From Leifsonia sp. 1010 (lineage in GTDB: Bacteria > Actinomycetota > Actinomycetes > Actinomycetales > Microbacteriaceae), in assembly GCF_031455295.1 (NCBI RefSeq), contig NZ_JAVDSL010000001.1, forward strand, positions 1,364,001 through 1,428,000: DNA of 64,000 nt, read 5' to 3'. The translations under genes were made by a program, and so were the position numbers. Shown here one piece after another: positions 42,066-52,400 of the stretch. The notes under the pieces are model-generated. The model saw only the letters and a list, made by a program, of their open reading frames with translations. It made no database searches and was not told the origin of the DNA. The first letter of the stretch is position 1. Each line of letters begins with the position of its first letter.

Positions 42066-43856
42066 GTGACCACGCAAGATTCCGCGAACAGCGGCCCCGA
42101 AACCGTCGACGACGCTCCGACCTTCTCGTCGCTAGGGCTGGACGGGCCCGTCCTGAAGGCACTGAAGGATGTCGGCTACGAGACGCCGTCCGCCATCCAG
42201 GCCGCGACCATCCCGCTGCTGCTGGAGGGCCGCGATGTCGTGGGCCTCGCTCAGACGGGAACCGGCAAGACGGCCGCCTTCGCGCTGCCGATCCTTTCGC
42301 GCCTGGACCTGACGCAGAAGAGCCCGCAGGCGCTCGTCCTCGCCCCCACGCGTGAGCTCGCGCTGCAGGTGGCGGAGGCGTTCGAGAGCTACGCGACGCA
42401 CATGAAGGGCGTTCACCTGCTGCCGGTCTACGGCGGGCAGGGATACGGGGTGCAGCTGTCCGCGCTGCGCCGCGGCGTCCACATCGTCGTCGGAACGCCC
42501 GGCCGCATCATGGACCACCTGGAGAAGGGGACCCTCGACCTCTCCCAGCTGAAGTACCTGGTGCTGGACGAGGCCGACGAGATGCTGAAGATGGGCTTCG
42601 CGGAGGACGTGGAGACCATCCTCGCCGACACGCCGGACGACAAGCAGGTCGCCCTCTTCTCGGCGACGATGCCCGCGCAGATCCGGCGCATCTCCAAGAA
42701 GTACCTGCACGACCCCGAAGAGATCACCGTCAAGTCCAAGACGACCACCTCGGCGAACACGACGCAGCGCTACCTCGTCGTCTCGTACTCGCAGAAGGTC
42801 GACGCGCTCACGCGCATCCTCGAGGTGGAGAACTTCGAGGGGATGATCATCTTCGTCCGCACCAAGAACGAGACCGAGACGCTCGCGGAGCGGCTTCGTG
42901 CCCGCGGCTACTCGGCCGCGGCCATCAACGGCGACGTCGCGCAGGCCCAGCGGGAGCGCACGGTCGACCAGCTCAAATCGGGCAAGCTGGACATCCTGGT
43001 CGCCACCGATGTCGCGGCTCGCGGCCTCGACGTCGAGCGCATCAGCCATGTCGTCAACTTCGACATCCCGGTCGACACCGAGTCGTACGTGCACCGCATC
43101 GGCCGCACCGGGCGCGCCGGCCGGAGCGGCGCGGCGATCAGCTTCGTGACGCCCCGCGAACGCCGACTCCTGACCGCGATCGAGAAGGCTACCCGTCAGC
43201 CGCTCACGCAGATGCAGCTGCCCAGCGTCGACGACGTGAACGTCACGCGCCTCGCCCGTTTCGACGACGCCATCACCCAGGCGCTCGCCCAGGAGGAGCG
43301 GATCTCGCGCTTCCGCGACATCATCGCCCACTACGTCGAGCACCACGACGTGCCAGAAGCGGATGTGGCGGCGGCGCTCGCCGTGGTCGCGCAGGGCGAC
43401 GAGCCGCTGCTGCTCAGCGAACGCGACGAGTTGTCGCAGCCGGTGGAGCGCGAGTCGCGCGGCGACCGGGCCGGCGGCGCCGACCGCGCGGGCGGCCGGG
43501 GCGCTCGCGGCGACCGTTCCGACCGTCCGGGGCGCCGGGAGCGGAACGACACGCCCATGGCGCCGTACCGCCTCGAGGTGGGCAAGCGTCAGAAGGTGGA
43601 GCCGCGCCAGATCGTCGGTGCGCTCGCCAACGAGGGCGGCCTGAGCCGCGAGGACTTCGGGCACATCCGGATCATGCCCGAGTTCTCCATCGTCGAGCTG
43701 CCGGCCGACCTCCCGGGCGACACCCTGTCGCGGCTCTCGGGCACGCGGATCGGCGGCAAGCTCATCCAGCTCCGTCCCGATCGCGGGCGAGGCGCCAGTC
43801 GGGCCGGCTCGTGGCAGGACGACGCCCGGCCGCCGCGCAAACCGCGGCGCGGCTGA
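42066..43856 (+). CDS. DEAD-box RNA helicase (DeaD/CsdA type)
   Basis: ATP-dependent RNA helicase of 596 residues, likely for ribosome assembly or cold adaptation. Motifs in order: Q motif SLGLDGPVLKALKDVGYETPSAIQ, motif I AQTGTGKT (62-69), PTRELALQ, DEAD (167-170), SAT, then the second helicase domain ending in HRIGRTGRAGR. The C-terminus carries a DbpA-type RNA-binding domain (APYRLEVGKRQKVEPRQIVGALANEGGL to SIVELPADLP) after an Arg/Gly/Asp-rich linker and has a basic tail. GTG 42066 gives the family-typical start. It appears to be a stand-alone housekeeping gene among the sugar loci. Confidence 0.94.
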   Translation: MTTQDSANSGPETVDDAPTFSSLGLDGPVLKALKDVGYETPSAIQAATIPLLLEGRDVVGLAQTGTGKTAAFALPILSRLDLTQKSPQALVLAPTRELALQVAEAFESYATHMKGVHLLPVYGGQGYGVQLSALRRGVHIVVGTPGRIMDHLEKGTLDLSQLKYLVLDEADEMLKMGFAEDVETILADTPDDKQVALFSATMPAQIRRISKKYLHDPEEITVKSKTTTSANTTQRYLVVSYSQKVDALTRILEVENFEGMIIFVRTKNETETLAERLRARGYSAAAINGDVAQAQRERTVDQLKSGKLDILVATDVAARGLDVERISHVVNFDIPVDTESYVHRIGRTGRAGRSGAAISFVTPRERRLLTAIEKATRQPLTQMQLPSVDDVNVTRLARFDDAITQALAQEERISRFRDIIAHYVEHHDVPEADVAAALAVVAQGDEPLLLSERDELSQPVERESRGDRAGGADRAGGRGARGDRSDRPGRRERNDTPMAPYRLEVGKRQKVEPRQIVGALANEGGLSREDFGHIRIMPEFSIVELPADLPGDTLSRLSGTRIGGKLIQLRPDRGRGASRAGSWQDDARPPRKPRRG

Positions 43857-43936
43857 GAGACGCTAAGGAGCGCCCGCCGCCCTCTTCGGCATAGGATGTC
43901 CGTCGCTCGATGCAGGGCGGAAGGCGAGGCGGGTCG

Positions 43937-44962
43937 GTGGGCGATGAGCGGGTGACGATCGTCGACGTCGCGAACAAGGCCGGCGTCGCGATCAGCTCCG
44001 TCTCGAGCGCGCTCAACGGGCGGCCCGGGGTCTCGGACGTCACGCGCGAGCGCATCATCCGGATCGCGTCGGAACTCGGCTTCGTCCCCTCGCTCCGGGC
44101 CAAGAGCCTGTCCGGGCGGCGCGCGTTCACCGTCGGGCTCGTCCTGCACCGGGATCCGGATGTGCTCGAGCTCGACCCGTTCTTCGGCGGGTTCATCGGC
44201 GGCATCGAGGATGCGATCGATCCCCGCGGGTACGCGCTCGTCCTCCAGATCAGCGCCGAATCCGACAAGGTGCTCCAGCGGTACGAGAAGCTCGCGGCCG
44301 ACCGTCGCGTCGACGGCGTGTTCATCAACGACCTGGAGGTCGACGACCCGCGCATCGCGTTGGTCCAGCGGCTCGGGCTGCCCGCCGTCGCCATCAACCC
44401 GGGCAGCGGCTTCCCGATCCCCGCAGTACGCGAGGACCCCGATGCCGGGATCCGGGCCACCCTCCGGCACCTGGTCGACCTCGGGCACCGGCGCATCGCC
44501 TACGTCAGCGGCCGCCCGAACATGACGCACTCGGTGGAGCGCGAGAACTCCTGGCGTGCAGGCCTGCGCGAGCTGGGACTGGAGCCCGGACCGGTGGTCC
44601 CCGGCGAGTTCACCTACCTCGGCGGGGCGGCTGCCGCATCCATCCTGCTCGACTCGGCCGACCCTCCCACCGCGGTGATGTGCGCGAACGACCTGTCTGC
44701 CATCGGCCTGATCGCCCAGGCGCAGCACCTCGGCGTGGATGTGCCGGGGCAGCTGTCGGTCGCCGGCTTCGACGACATCCGGCTCGGCACCTACGTGCGG
44801 CCGTCCCTCACCACGGTGCACACCTCGCCGCGGACGCTGGGAAGGGAGTCGGGCAGGATGCTCGTCGATCTGATCGAGGAGGGCGTCGTCGACGACGTCC
44901 GGATCCCCGACGCCGAGATGATCGTCCGCGATTCGACGGGGCCCGCGCGCTCGCAGCGCTGA
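43937..44962 (+). CDS. LacI-family transcriptional regulator
   Basis: Repressor of 341 residues with the helix-turn-helix VTIVDVANKAGVAISSVSSALNGRPGVS at the N-terminus and a sensor domain ending LSVAGFDDIRLGTYVRPSLTTVHTSP. The GTG at 43937 (GAGG upstream) is preferred; an ATG at 43910 has no ribosome site. It sits just upstream of, and in the same direction as, an importer operon whose leader holds a perfect 20-base LacI-type palindrome. It therefore most likely represses that operon. Confidence 0.9.
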   Translation: MGDERVTIVDVANKAGVAISSVSSALNGRPGVSDVTRERIIRIASELGFVPSLRAKSLSGRRAFTVGLVLHRDPDVLELDPFFGGFIGGIEDAIDPRGYALVLQISAESDKVLQRYEKLAADRRVDGVFINDLEVDDPRIALVQRLGLPAVAINPGSGFPIPAVREDPDAGIRATLRHLVDLGHRRIAYVSGRPNMTHSVERENSWRAGLRELGLEPGPVVPGEFTYLGGAAAASILLDSADPPTAVMCANDLSAIGLIAQAQHLGVDVPGQLSVAGFDDIRLGTYVRPSLTTVHTSPRTLGRESGRMLVDLIEEGVVDDVRIPDAEMIVRDSTGPARSQR

Positions 44963-45025
44963 TCGCGATACGGGCGGTCTGCCCGGGCGGCTTGCATTTG
45001 CATGCTGTGGCGTGCCACCATGTCG

Positions 45026-45045
45026 TCACCGAAACGTTTCGGTGA
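45026..45045. promoter_or_regulatory. LacI operator, perfect palindrome
   Basis: TCACCGAAACGTTTCGGTGA is a perfect 20-base palindrome with the CGAAACGTTTCG core typical of LacI/GalR operators. It lies between the LacI gene (ends 44962) and the binding-protein start at 45125. Confidence 0.85.
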
Positions 45046-45058
45046 TCTGCGGTCGCAG

Positions 45059-45074
45059 AACCGAAACGTTTTTG
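45059..45074. promoter_or_regulatory. Second, imperfect LacI operator
   Basis: AACCGAAACGTTTTTG keeps the CGAAACGTTT core but its right half is degraded. Its centre lies 32 bases, about three helical turns, from the perfect site, placing both on the same DNA face and allowing cooperative or tetramer binding. Confidence 0.7.
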
Positions 45075-45124
45075 TAACCCGAATCACCTGCATACACATC
45101 CCGGACTCGACGAGGAGACAACAC

Positions 45125-46453
45125 ATGGCAACGAAGAGGTTGCGCGGCGCGACCCTGGGCCGGCGGCTGATCGCCGGCGCGGTCGCCGCCGCCACGATCG
45201 GCGCACTCGCCGCCTGCTCCAGCGGCGGCGGATCGACAGATGGAGAGCCGAGCGGGAAGCTGCAGCTTCTCGTCTCAAGCAGCGACGCCACGGACGCCGG
45301 CTTCCGGGCGATCAACGAGGCCTTCGAGAAGCAGTACCCGAAGGTGGACGTCGTCTTCTCCACCGTCTCGAACGACAACTACCCCGCGACCAAGTCGTCG
45401 CGGCTCACGGCGGGCAACCTCGACCTCTTCGTCGTGAAGGGCCTGATGGAGACGCCGTCGTACGCGAAGGACGCGGCCACCGATGACGCTCGTCTCGCCA
45501 AGGCGGGCGGCCTGGTCGACCTCACGGCCGAGTCGTTCCTCAAGCAGTACACGCCGACCCTGCTCGAGACGCAGGCGATCGACGGCAAGCAGTACGCGGT
45601 CCCGACCGGCGTCAGCTATTACACCGGCGTCTTCTACAACAAGAAGATCTTCGCCGACAACGGGCTCACCATCCCGACGACCTGGAGCGAGTTCACCGCT
45701 GTGGTCGACGCGCTCAAGGCCAAGGGCGTCACGCCGTTCGGCATGGGCGGAAAGGACAGCTGGCCCGCCGGGCTGCCGATGCTCGCCTCCGTCACGGCGA
45801 ACTACCCGACCCTTGCCGACAAGCAGCAGCTGGCGAAGGACCTCTGGACGAACAAGGCCAAGCTCACGGATCCGACCGAGGTCAAGGTGCTGAAGCAGAC
45901 CGAGTACGTGCTGCAGAACTCGCAGGAGGGAGCGGCGGGAGCCGACTACACATCCATCCCGTCGGGCTTCGCTGCAGGTGACTTCGCCATGACCGTCGAC
46001 GGCACCTGGGACCAGCCGACCATCGACGCGGCCGTCGCCAAGAAGTTCGACTACGGGTACTTCCCGTTCCCGGGCTCCGACGACGCGGCGGACAACGCGC
46101 TGCTCAACGGCAAGACGGAGCTCCAGCTCGCCGTCCCGACCTCGGCGAAGAACAAGACGGCGGCGCTCGCATGGCTGAAGTTCTTCTCCGACAAGAAGAA
46201 CTACGAGCTGTTCCTGCAGAAGTCGGGCTTCTCATCGGCCCAGCCCGGAATCTCCACCAGCGCGTTCCTCCAGTCGATCGGCGGCTACACCAAGTCGTAC
46301 GAGCCCGCCTGGGACCAGGTCTGGTTCGCCAACAACAAGGCGGGCCAGGACGCGGTCTTCCCGTTCAACTACCCGGCGCTGAGCCCGCTCGGCTCCGCAA
46401 CGCCCGAGCAGGCCGCCGAGGCCGCGCAGAAGGCGTGGTCGGCCGCCGGCTGA
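45125..46453 (+). CDS. Sugar ABC transporter substrate-binding lipoprotein
   Basis: Binding lipoprotein of 442 residues with the lipobox LAAC (Cys31) and a family-1 solute-binding fold (FEKQYPKVDVVFSTVSNDNYPATKSSRL, YYTGVFYNKKIFADNGL, DFAMTVDGTWDQP). The ATG at 45125 follows GAGGAG. It starts an operon with two permeases, GH130 and PL8. Expression is predicted to be under the LacI sites 50-100 bases upstream. The likely ligand is an oligosaccharide released by the secreted PL8 lyase. Confidence 0.93.
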   Translation: MATKRLRGATLGRRLIAGAVAAATIGALAACSSGGGSTDGEPSGKLQLLVSSSDATDAGFRAINEAFEKQYPKVDVVFSTVSNDNYPATKSSRLTAGNLDLFVVKGLMETPSYAKDAATDDARLAKAGGLVDLTAESFLKQYTPTLLETQAIDGKQYAVPTGVSYYTGVFYNKKIFADNGLTIPTTWSEFTAVVDALKAKGVTPFGMGGKDSWPAGLPMLASVTANYPTLADKQQLAKDLWTNKAKLTDPTEVKVLKQTEYVLQNSQEGAAGADYTSIPSGFAAGDFAMTVDGTWDQPTIDAAVAKKFDYGYFPFPGSDDAADNALLNGKTELQLAVPTSAKNKTAALAWLKFFSDKKNYELFLQKSGFSSAQPGISTSAFLQSIGGYTKSYEPAWDQVWFANNKAGQDAVFPFNYPALSPLGSATPEQAAEAAQKAWSAAG

Positions 46454-46460
46454 CCCTCTG

Positions 46461-46499
46461 CCGGGAGGGTGGCCGACCACGGGCCGGCCACCCTCCCGG
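46461..46499 (+). terminator. Perfect 15-pair intercistronic hairpin
   Basis: CCGGGAGGGTGGCCG pairs with CGGCCACCCTCCCGG without mismatch around a nine-base loop. It begins seven bases after the binding-protein stop and ends 15 bases before the permease start. It probably lets the binding protein be made in excess over the permeases, by partial termination or 3'-end protection. Confidence 0.75.
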
Positions 46500-46513
46500 G
46501 AGTCGAGAGACAC

Positions 46514-47425
46514 ATGACTGAATCGTTCCCCTTCCCCCGTCGCACGCCGGTCCGCGTCACCTTCGGGCTCGGGATGCTGCTGCTCGGCATCTTCGGCTTC
46601 GTTCCGGCGGTCGGCGTGCTGATCGCCTCGCTCACCGACCTGCGCGGCCTCCCCGGCCTCCCGATCAACTTCGTCGGCCTGCAGAACTACGTCGACTTCT
46701 TCTCGCCCGCCAAGTGGGCGGACAGCGCGAACGCCCTGCGCAACACGATCATCTTCGCCGTCGTGAGCACGGCGCTGCAGATCGTCGTCGCCCTGGCCGT
46801 CGCGGTGCTCCTCAACCGCCGGCTGAAGGGCCGCGACTTCTACCGGGCCGTGGTGTTCATGCCCACGATCCTGGGCGTGACGGTCACTGGGCTGGTCTGG
46901 TCGCTGATCTTCAACGTGAGCGGCGGACCGGCCGCATCCGTGCTCGGCCTCTTCGGCGGCCATTCCGCGTTCTTCGGCGACCCGAAGCTGGCGCTTGCCC
47001 TGGTGATCCTCGTCCAGGTGTGGATGGTGCTCGGCGTCTCGGTCATCATCTTCCTGTCCGGCCTCCAGGCCGTTCCGGAGGAGCTCAACGAGGCGGCGGA
47101 GATCGACGGGGCGAGCGGCTGGCAGCGCTTCCGCAGCATCACCATCCCCCTGCTGGCGCCGTCCATCACCGCGAACGTCCTGCTGGGCATCGTCAACGCG
47201 CTCCAGAGCTACCAGCTCATCTACGTGCTCAGCGGTCCGAACAACCGCTCCACCCAGGTGCTCTCCCTGCTCGTCTACGTGCAGGGCTTCGGCGGCGCCT
47301 CGGGGACGACGCTGTCGCAGTCGCAGGGCTATGCGGCGGCCGTGTCGATGGTCCAGTTCTTCCTGGTGGCCATCGTCTCGATCATCGCTCTGCTGATTCT
47401 CCGCCGACGGGAGGCGAGACTGTGA
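46514..47425 (+). CDS. Sugar ABC transporter permease (MalF type)
   Basis: Membrane subunit of 303 residues, six predicted membrane segments beginning near residue 15, with the EAA loop ELNEAAEIDGASGWQRFRSITIP. ATG 46514 follows CGAGAGA; a longer reading would start inside the hairpin. The stop overlaps the next start (GTGA). Confidence 0.93.
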   Translation: MTESFPFPRRTPVRVTFGLGMLLLGIFGFVPAVGVLIASLTDLRGLPGLPINFVGLQNYVDFFSPAKWADSANALRNTIIFAVVSTALQIVVALAVAVLLNRRLKGRDFYRAVVFMPTILGVTVTGLVWSLIFNVSGGPAASVLGLFGGHSAFFGDPKLALALVILVQVWMVLGVSVIIFLSGLQAVPEELNEAAEIDGASGWQRFRSITIPLLAPSITANVLLGIVNALQSYQLIYVLSGPNNRSTQVLSLLVYVQGFGGASGTTLSQSQGYAAAVSMVQFFLVAIVSIIALLILRRREARL

Positions 47426-48318
47426 CGACCACCACCGAACAGGTGACGACCCCGACGACCGAGTCGCTGCAGGAGGCATCCGGCCCACACCGCACCACGG
47501 TGTCGCGCCGTCGCCGGCGCCGGCCGATCGGCGCGTACATCTGCGCGCTGATCCTCATGGTCGTGTTCCTCTTCCCGCTGCTGTACCTGCTCAACACCGC
47601 GCTGAAGTCGCAGGCCGAGTTCGTCGCGAACCCGGTCGGGATCGTCTCCAACCCGCAGTGGGGCAACTTCGCGACCGCGTGGGAGAAGGGCGATTTCGGC
47701 GCGTACATACTGAACAGCGTCCTCTATACGGCGGCCGGGTCGGCGATCGGCACCCTCCTCACCCTGGTGCTGGCGTTCCCCGTCGCACGCGGGTACGTCC
47801 GCGGCGCGAAGTACTGGTCCATCGTCTTCGTGCTGGTGCTGTTCCTGCCCAACGCCCTGATCACCCAGTTCCAGCTGCTGCTTCGGCTCGGGCTCTACGA
47901 CACGCAGCTCGGTTACATCCTGCTGGTCGGTGTGGGTGTCGGCGTCGGGCCCCTGCTGCTGAGCGGGTTCGTGAAGTCCATCCCGCGCGAACTCGATGAG
48001 GCGGCCGCGATGGACGGCGTCGGCTACTGGCGCTACCTCTTCACGTTCATCCTGCCGCTGGCCCGTCCGGCGCTGGTGACCGTGTTCATCCTGCAGGCCG
48101 TGTGGATCTGGAACGAGATCATCCTCGCGACCGTCCTGCTCGCCGACCCCACCAAGTTCCCGGTGACCGTCGGGCTCTACGCCTTCAAGGGGACGTACGG
48201 CAACCAGTGGCCGCTGCTCGCGGCCGCGACTTTCATCGTCGCCGCCCCGCTGATCGTCGGTTACATCTTCATCCAGCGCTACCTGGTCAACGGCGTCGTC
48301 GGCGCCGTCAAGGGCTGA
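47422..48318 (+). CDS. Sugar ABC transporter permease (MalG type)
   Basis: Second membrane subunit of 298 residues. It has a Thr-rich N-terminus, a run of basic residues before the first membrane segment (about 39-57), and the loop ELDEAAAMDGVGYWRYLFTFILP. The GTG start overlaps the preceding stop. As in the other loci, no ATPase gene is adjacent. Confidence 0.93.
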   Translation: MTTTTEQVTTPTTESLQEASGPHRTTVSRRRRRRPIGAYICALILMVVFLFPLLYLLNTALKSQAEFVANPVGIVSNPQWGNFATAWEKGDFGAYILNSVLYTAAGSAIGTLLTLVLAFPVARGYVRGAKYWSIVFVLVLFLPNALITQFQLLLRLGLYDTQLGYILLVGVGVGVGPLLLSGFVKSIPRELDEAAAMDGVGYWRYLFTFILPLARPALVTVFILQAVWIWNEIILATVLLADPTKFPVTVGLYAFKGTYGNQWPLLAAATFIVAAPLIVGYIFIQRYLVNGVVGAVKG

Positions 48319-48357
48319 CCCCGTCCACGCATCACCCCATCCGCTAGAGAGGTCCTG

Positions 48358-49446
48358 TTGTCCACCACCACCCCCGCCACCGCCGTCGCCATCCCCTATG
48401 CACTGGAGCGCATCGGCATCGTCATGGAGCCCGACCCGGCCGACCCGCGCCAGGTCGAGGGTGTGCTGAACCCCGCGACCGTGCAGGACCCGGACGGCAC
48501 GGTGCACCTCTTCCCGCGGCTGGTCGCCGAGCACAACGTGTCGCGGATCGGGCGGGCGCGCGTCGTCGTGACGGACGGTGTGCCGACCGGCGTCGCGGAC
48601 CTCGAGATCGCCCTCCAGGCGCAGCGGGGATGGGAGCACGGCACGGCCCACGGCGGCGTGGAGGACCCGCGCATCACCCCGCTGAACGACCTCGGCGTCC
48701 ACGTGATGAGCTACGTCGCGTTCGGGCCGCTCGGACCGAAGCCGGCTCTCGCCGTGTCGACCGACGGCCGCGAGTGGAGGCGGCTCGGCCCCATCCAGTT
48801 CGCCTACGACGACGCCCTCGACACCGACCTCAACCTCTTTCCGAACAAGGACGTCGTGTTCTTCCCGGAGGTCGTGCCCGACCCGGAGGGCCGCCCGAGC
48901 TTCGCCATGCTGCACCGGCCCATGTGGGACTTCGGGTTCGTCCGGCCGGACGAGCAGCCGCCGCTTCCGGCGGGCGTGACGGACGACCGGGCGAGCATCT
49001 GGATCTCGTACGTGCCGGTGGACGACGCCGTGCAGGACATCACGGCGCTCACCCGTCCCGGCGGCCACCGCTTCGTCGCAGGCCCCGAATACGAGTGGGA
49101 GGCCCTGAAGATCGGCGCCGGCCCCGCTCCGCTGCGGGTACCCGAGGGCTGGCTGCTGCTCCACCACGGCGTCACCGGCACCCTGCCGGGCGGATCGTTC
49201 GTGCCCCAGGCGTTCACCGTCCGCTACGTGGTCGGCGCCATGCTCCTCGACGCCGACGACCCCTCGCGCGTGCTCGCCCGCACGAGCGAGCCCCTGATGG
49301 CCCCGGAGACCGCGGACGAGACCGCGGGAACCGTGGCGAACGTCCTGTTCCCCACGGCGATCGAGAAGATCGACGGAGAGCATGTCGTCTTCTACGGCGC
49401 AGCCGACACGCGGATCTGCGTCGCCCGGCTCGTCCGCATCCCCTGA
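48358..49446 (+). CDS. GH130-type glycosidase (beta-mannoside phosphorylase family)
   Basis: Five-bladed-propeller enzyme of 362 residues related to glycoside hydrolase family 130, whose members mostly cleave beta-mannosides with phosphate, giving mannose 1-phosphate. Family motifs are GGVEDPRI (99-106, with the probable catalytic Asp103), LNLFPNKDVVFFPEV (158-172), MLHRP and a late WLLLHHGV. The TTG start at 48358 has GAGAGG upstream. No signal peptide, so it acts on imported sugar. A plain hydrolase activity also exists in the family, so phosphorolysis is not certain. The PMM-like gene at 55142 would fit a mannose 1-phosphate product. Confidence 0.82.
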   Translation: MSTTTPATAVAIPYALERIGIVMEPDPADPRQVEGVLNPATVQDPDGTVHLFPRLVAEHNVSRIGRARVVVTDGVPTGVADLEIALQAQRGWEHGTAHGGVEDPRITPLNDLGVHVMSYVAFGPLGPKPALAVSTDGREWRRLGPIQFAYDDALDTDLNLFPNKDVVFFPEVVPDPEGRPSFAMLHRPMWDFGFVRPDEQPPLPAGVTDDRASIWISYVPVDDAVQDITALTRPGGHRFVAGPEYEWEALKIGAGPAPLRVPEGWLLLHHGVTGTLPGGSFVPQAFTVRYVVGAMLLDADDPSRVLARTSEPLMAPETADETAGTVANVLFPTAIEKIDGEHVVFYGAADTRICVARLVRIP

Positions 49447-49477
49447 CCCACCCCCAGCGAACAAGGAGTCCAACGCA

Positions 49478-52400
49478 ATGACGCGTCATCCCGAAGACCC
49501 GAACGCTCCACGTCCAACGCTCCTCCGCCGCTCGCGCCTCTCCGCGTTCGTGGCCTTCCTCGTCGCCGCCCTCCTGAGCGCGGCCGGTTTCGCAGCCCCC
49601 GCCCAGGCGGCGGACCTGCAGACAGACGTCTCCACGATCGTCACCCGGCTGCAGGACTACTACCTGAGCCAGGGGGATGAGGTGCAGATCGCCAACGGCA
49701 TCTACCTGGCGCAGACCAGCAACGCGCTCGATTACGTCGCCTCGCAGAACGCGGACGGCTCGTGGTCCGACGTGAACTACCAGGACACGACGAGTTCGGC
49801 GAACGGCAAGACGTGGGATGCCTACAAGGCGCTCTACCGGATGGTCGCCATCGCGCAGGCCTACCGCGAGTCGTCGGCGAAGGGCTACCACGACCCCGCG
49901 CTGATCGCCGCTGAGGAGCGCGCGCTCGCGTACTGGGATCAGGCGAACCCGGGGAACACCAACTGGTGGGAGACCGAGATCGGCGAGTCGATCGCGATGG
50001 GCCGCATCTCGATCTTCGTCGGCGACGAGCTGAGCGCCGATGCCGCAGCCCTGGCGATCAAGCACAACCAGGGCAGGCTGGACCCGGCCGGGGCGAACGG
50101 CGCCTGGCGCACCTCCGACTACCTGTACAAGGCGCTCGCCACCCGCGACGCCGCCGCGATCACGGCGGGATTCGCCACGATGGTGCAGACGGTGGCGGTC
50201 GACGACTCCGGCACGGTGCAGGAGGCGGTGCAGCCTGATGCGACGTTCTGGGCGCACGGCGCGCAGCTCTACAGCGAGGGCTACGGGATGGCCCTGTTCA
50301 CCATGGTGGCGATGTGGGCGGACTCCGCCCGCGGCACGAGCCTGGCCTTCACCCGCGACCAGCTGGACACGATCGCGTTCTACATCGTCGACGGCACCCG
50401 CTGGCTGATCCGCGGCGAGATCGAGATGCTGTACCTCCTCTACCGGCCGGCGACCACGGTCGACGGGGTGACCAGCTACGGCGCCGTGTTCCTCGATCCG
50501 CTCGACCGGATGGCGCGCACCGACCCGCTCTACGCGACGGCATACCGGCAGATGGCCGACAACATCCGCGGGAAGACGGCCGGCAATGGCGTCACCGGCG
50601 ACAAGTACTTCTGGCGCTCCGAGTTCTCCTCGCACCAGCGGGCCGACTACGGCATCGTGACCGGTCTGAACTCGAGCCGGACCGTGGGAAGCGAGTACCG
50701 CTCCACCCTCCGCAAGGACGTCGGCAACGAGATCGTCTGGAATCGCACGGGCACGACGGCGATCCAGGTGACGAACAAGGAGTACACCGACCTCGGACCG
50801 GCGTTCGACTGGTACCACTACCCCGGCACGACCGTGCCCTACGTGAAGGAGACCACGCTCGGCAAGGACGGCCGCTCCGCCAACGGCGGCGCGTTCACCG
50901 GCGGCGTCTCCGACGGCACCTACGGCGCGAGCGTGGAGAGCCTCGACCGCGCGGGAACGCAGGCGCAGAAGAGCTACTACTACTTCGACGACGAGATGGT
51001 GGCGCTCGGCGCGGGCATCCAGTCGTCCTCGACCGCGCCCATCCACACCACGGTCAACCAGGTCGCCGCGAAGGACAACGCCTCGGTCGACGGCCAGAAG
51101 GTCGCTCCCGGCACCGACGGGAAGGTCGTCGCCGATCCGTCGTGGGCGTACAACGACAAGGTCGGGTACGTGTTCCCGTCCGACCAGGCTGTGACCGTGT
51201 CCGACAAGACGCAGACGGGCAGTTACTACGGCGACCAGCCGGAGAGCCACGACGCGTTCACGCTGTACTTCGATCACGGGACGAAGCCGAGCGCCGCCGG
51301 ATACCAGTACATCGTGCTGCCGGCGAAGTCGGCCGCGCAGACCCAGGCCTACGCGGCGAACCCGGCCGTGAAGATCCTCCGCAACGACACCTCGGTGCAG
51401 GCGGTGCAGCATCCCGGGCTCAAGCGGACGATGGCGACGTTCTACCGCGCCGGCTCGCTCGACCTCGGCGACGGCCGCACGCTCTCGGTGAGCCAGCCGA
51501 GCATCGTGATGCTCGACGAGTCCACCGGCACCCCGGTCCTGAGTCTGTCGAACCCCAGTCAGCCCGGCCTGCTCGTGGATGTGGCGCTGAGCGGAAGCGC
51601 GTCGGCGTCGCGCGGCACCTTCGTGCTCGGCGCCGGTGCGAACCTCGGAAAGACCGTCACGGAGCCGCTGGTGGCGGACGACTCGGACGGCTCGCCCTAC
51701 ACGGCGAGCGGTTCGGTCGCGGGCCACGGCCCCTCGCGTGCGGGTGACGCCGACCAGACGACCGCGTGGCAGTCGTCCGGTGCGGCGCCATGGCTGAGCC
51801 AGCGGCTCGCCGCCGGCACCTACGCCATGGGCGCGGACATCGACTGGGGCGCCGACTACGCCACGCGCTTCCTCATCCAGACCTCTCTGGACGGGACGAC
51901 CTGGACCGACCAGTCGCTGGTGCAGAACGGCACGGGAGGACACCAGCACGTCGACTTCCCGGCGGTCGCGGCGAACTTCGTCCGCATCCTGCCCTTGGAC
52001 GGACCGGGAGGCGGCTCCTACACGGTGACCGAGTTCTCCGCGTTCGCCCGCGCGAACCTCGCGCTCGGCGCGCCGACTACCGCCTCGGACGGGACGAGTC
52101 CGGCGAGCGCGACCGACGGGAACGCGACCACCCGCTGGATCGCCGACAGGACCGGATCGCCGGATACCTCGTGGCTCCAGGTCGACCTCGGCAGCGTCCG
52201 GAAGATCGGCGCGGTCAGGTTGTTCTGGGAGGCGTCCTACGCCAGCCAGTACAAGATCCAGGTCTCGGATGACGGCAGCACCTGGCGCGACGCCTACACG
52301 ACGCCGGCCGCCGGAAGCGATGGCGGCACGGACCTCGTCGCGCTCAACGCGACAGGACTCTACGTCCGGATGCAGACCGTGAAGCGGGCGCTCACCACCT

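Noticed and set aside
43910-43936. ATG start of the LacI gene
   Set aside because: No ribosome site upstream, and the added residues are Gly/Arg-rich; GTG 43937 has GAGG and begins just before the DNA-binding domain.
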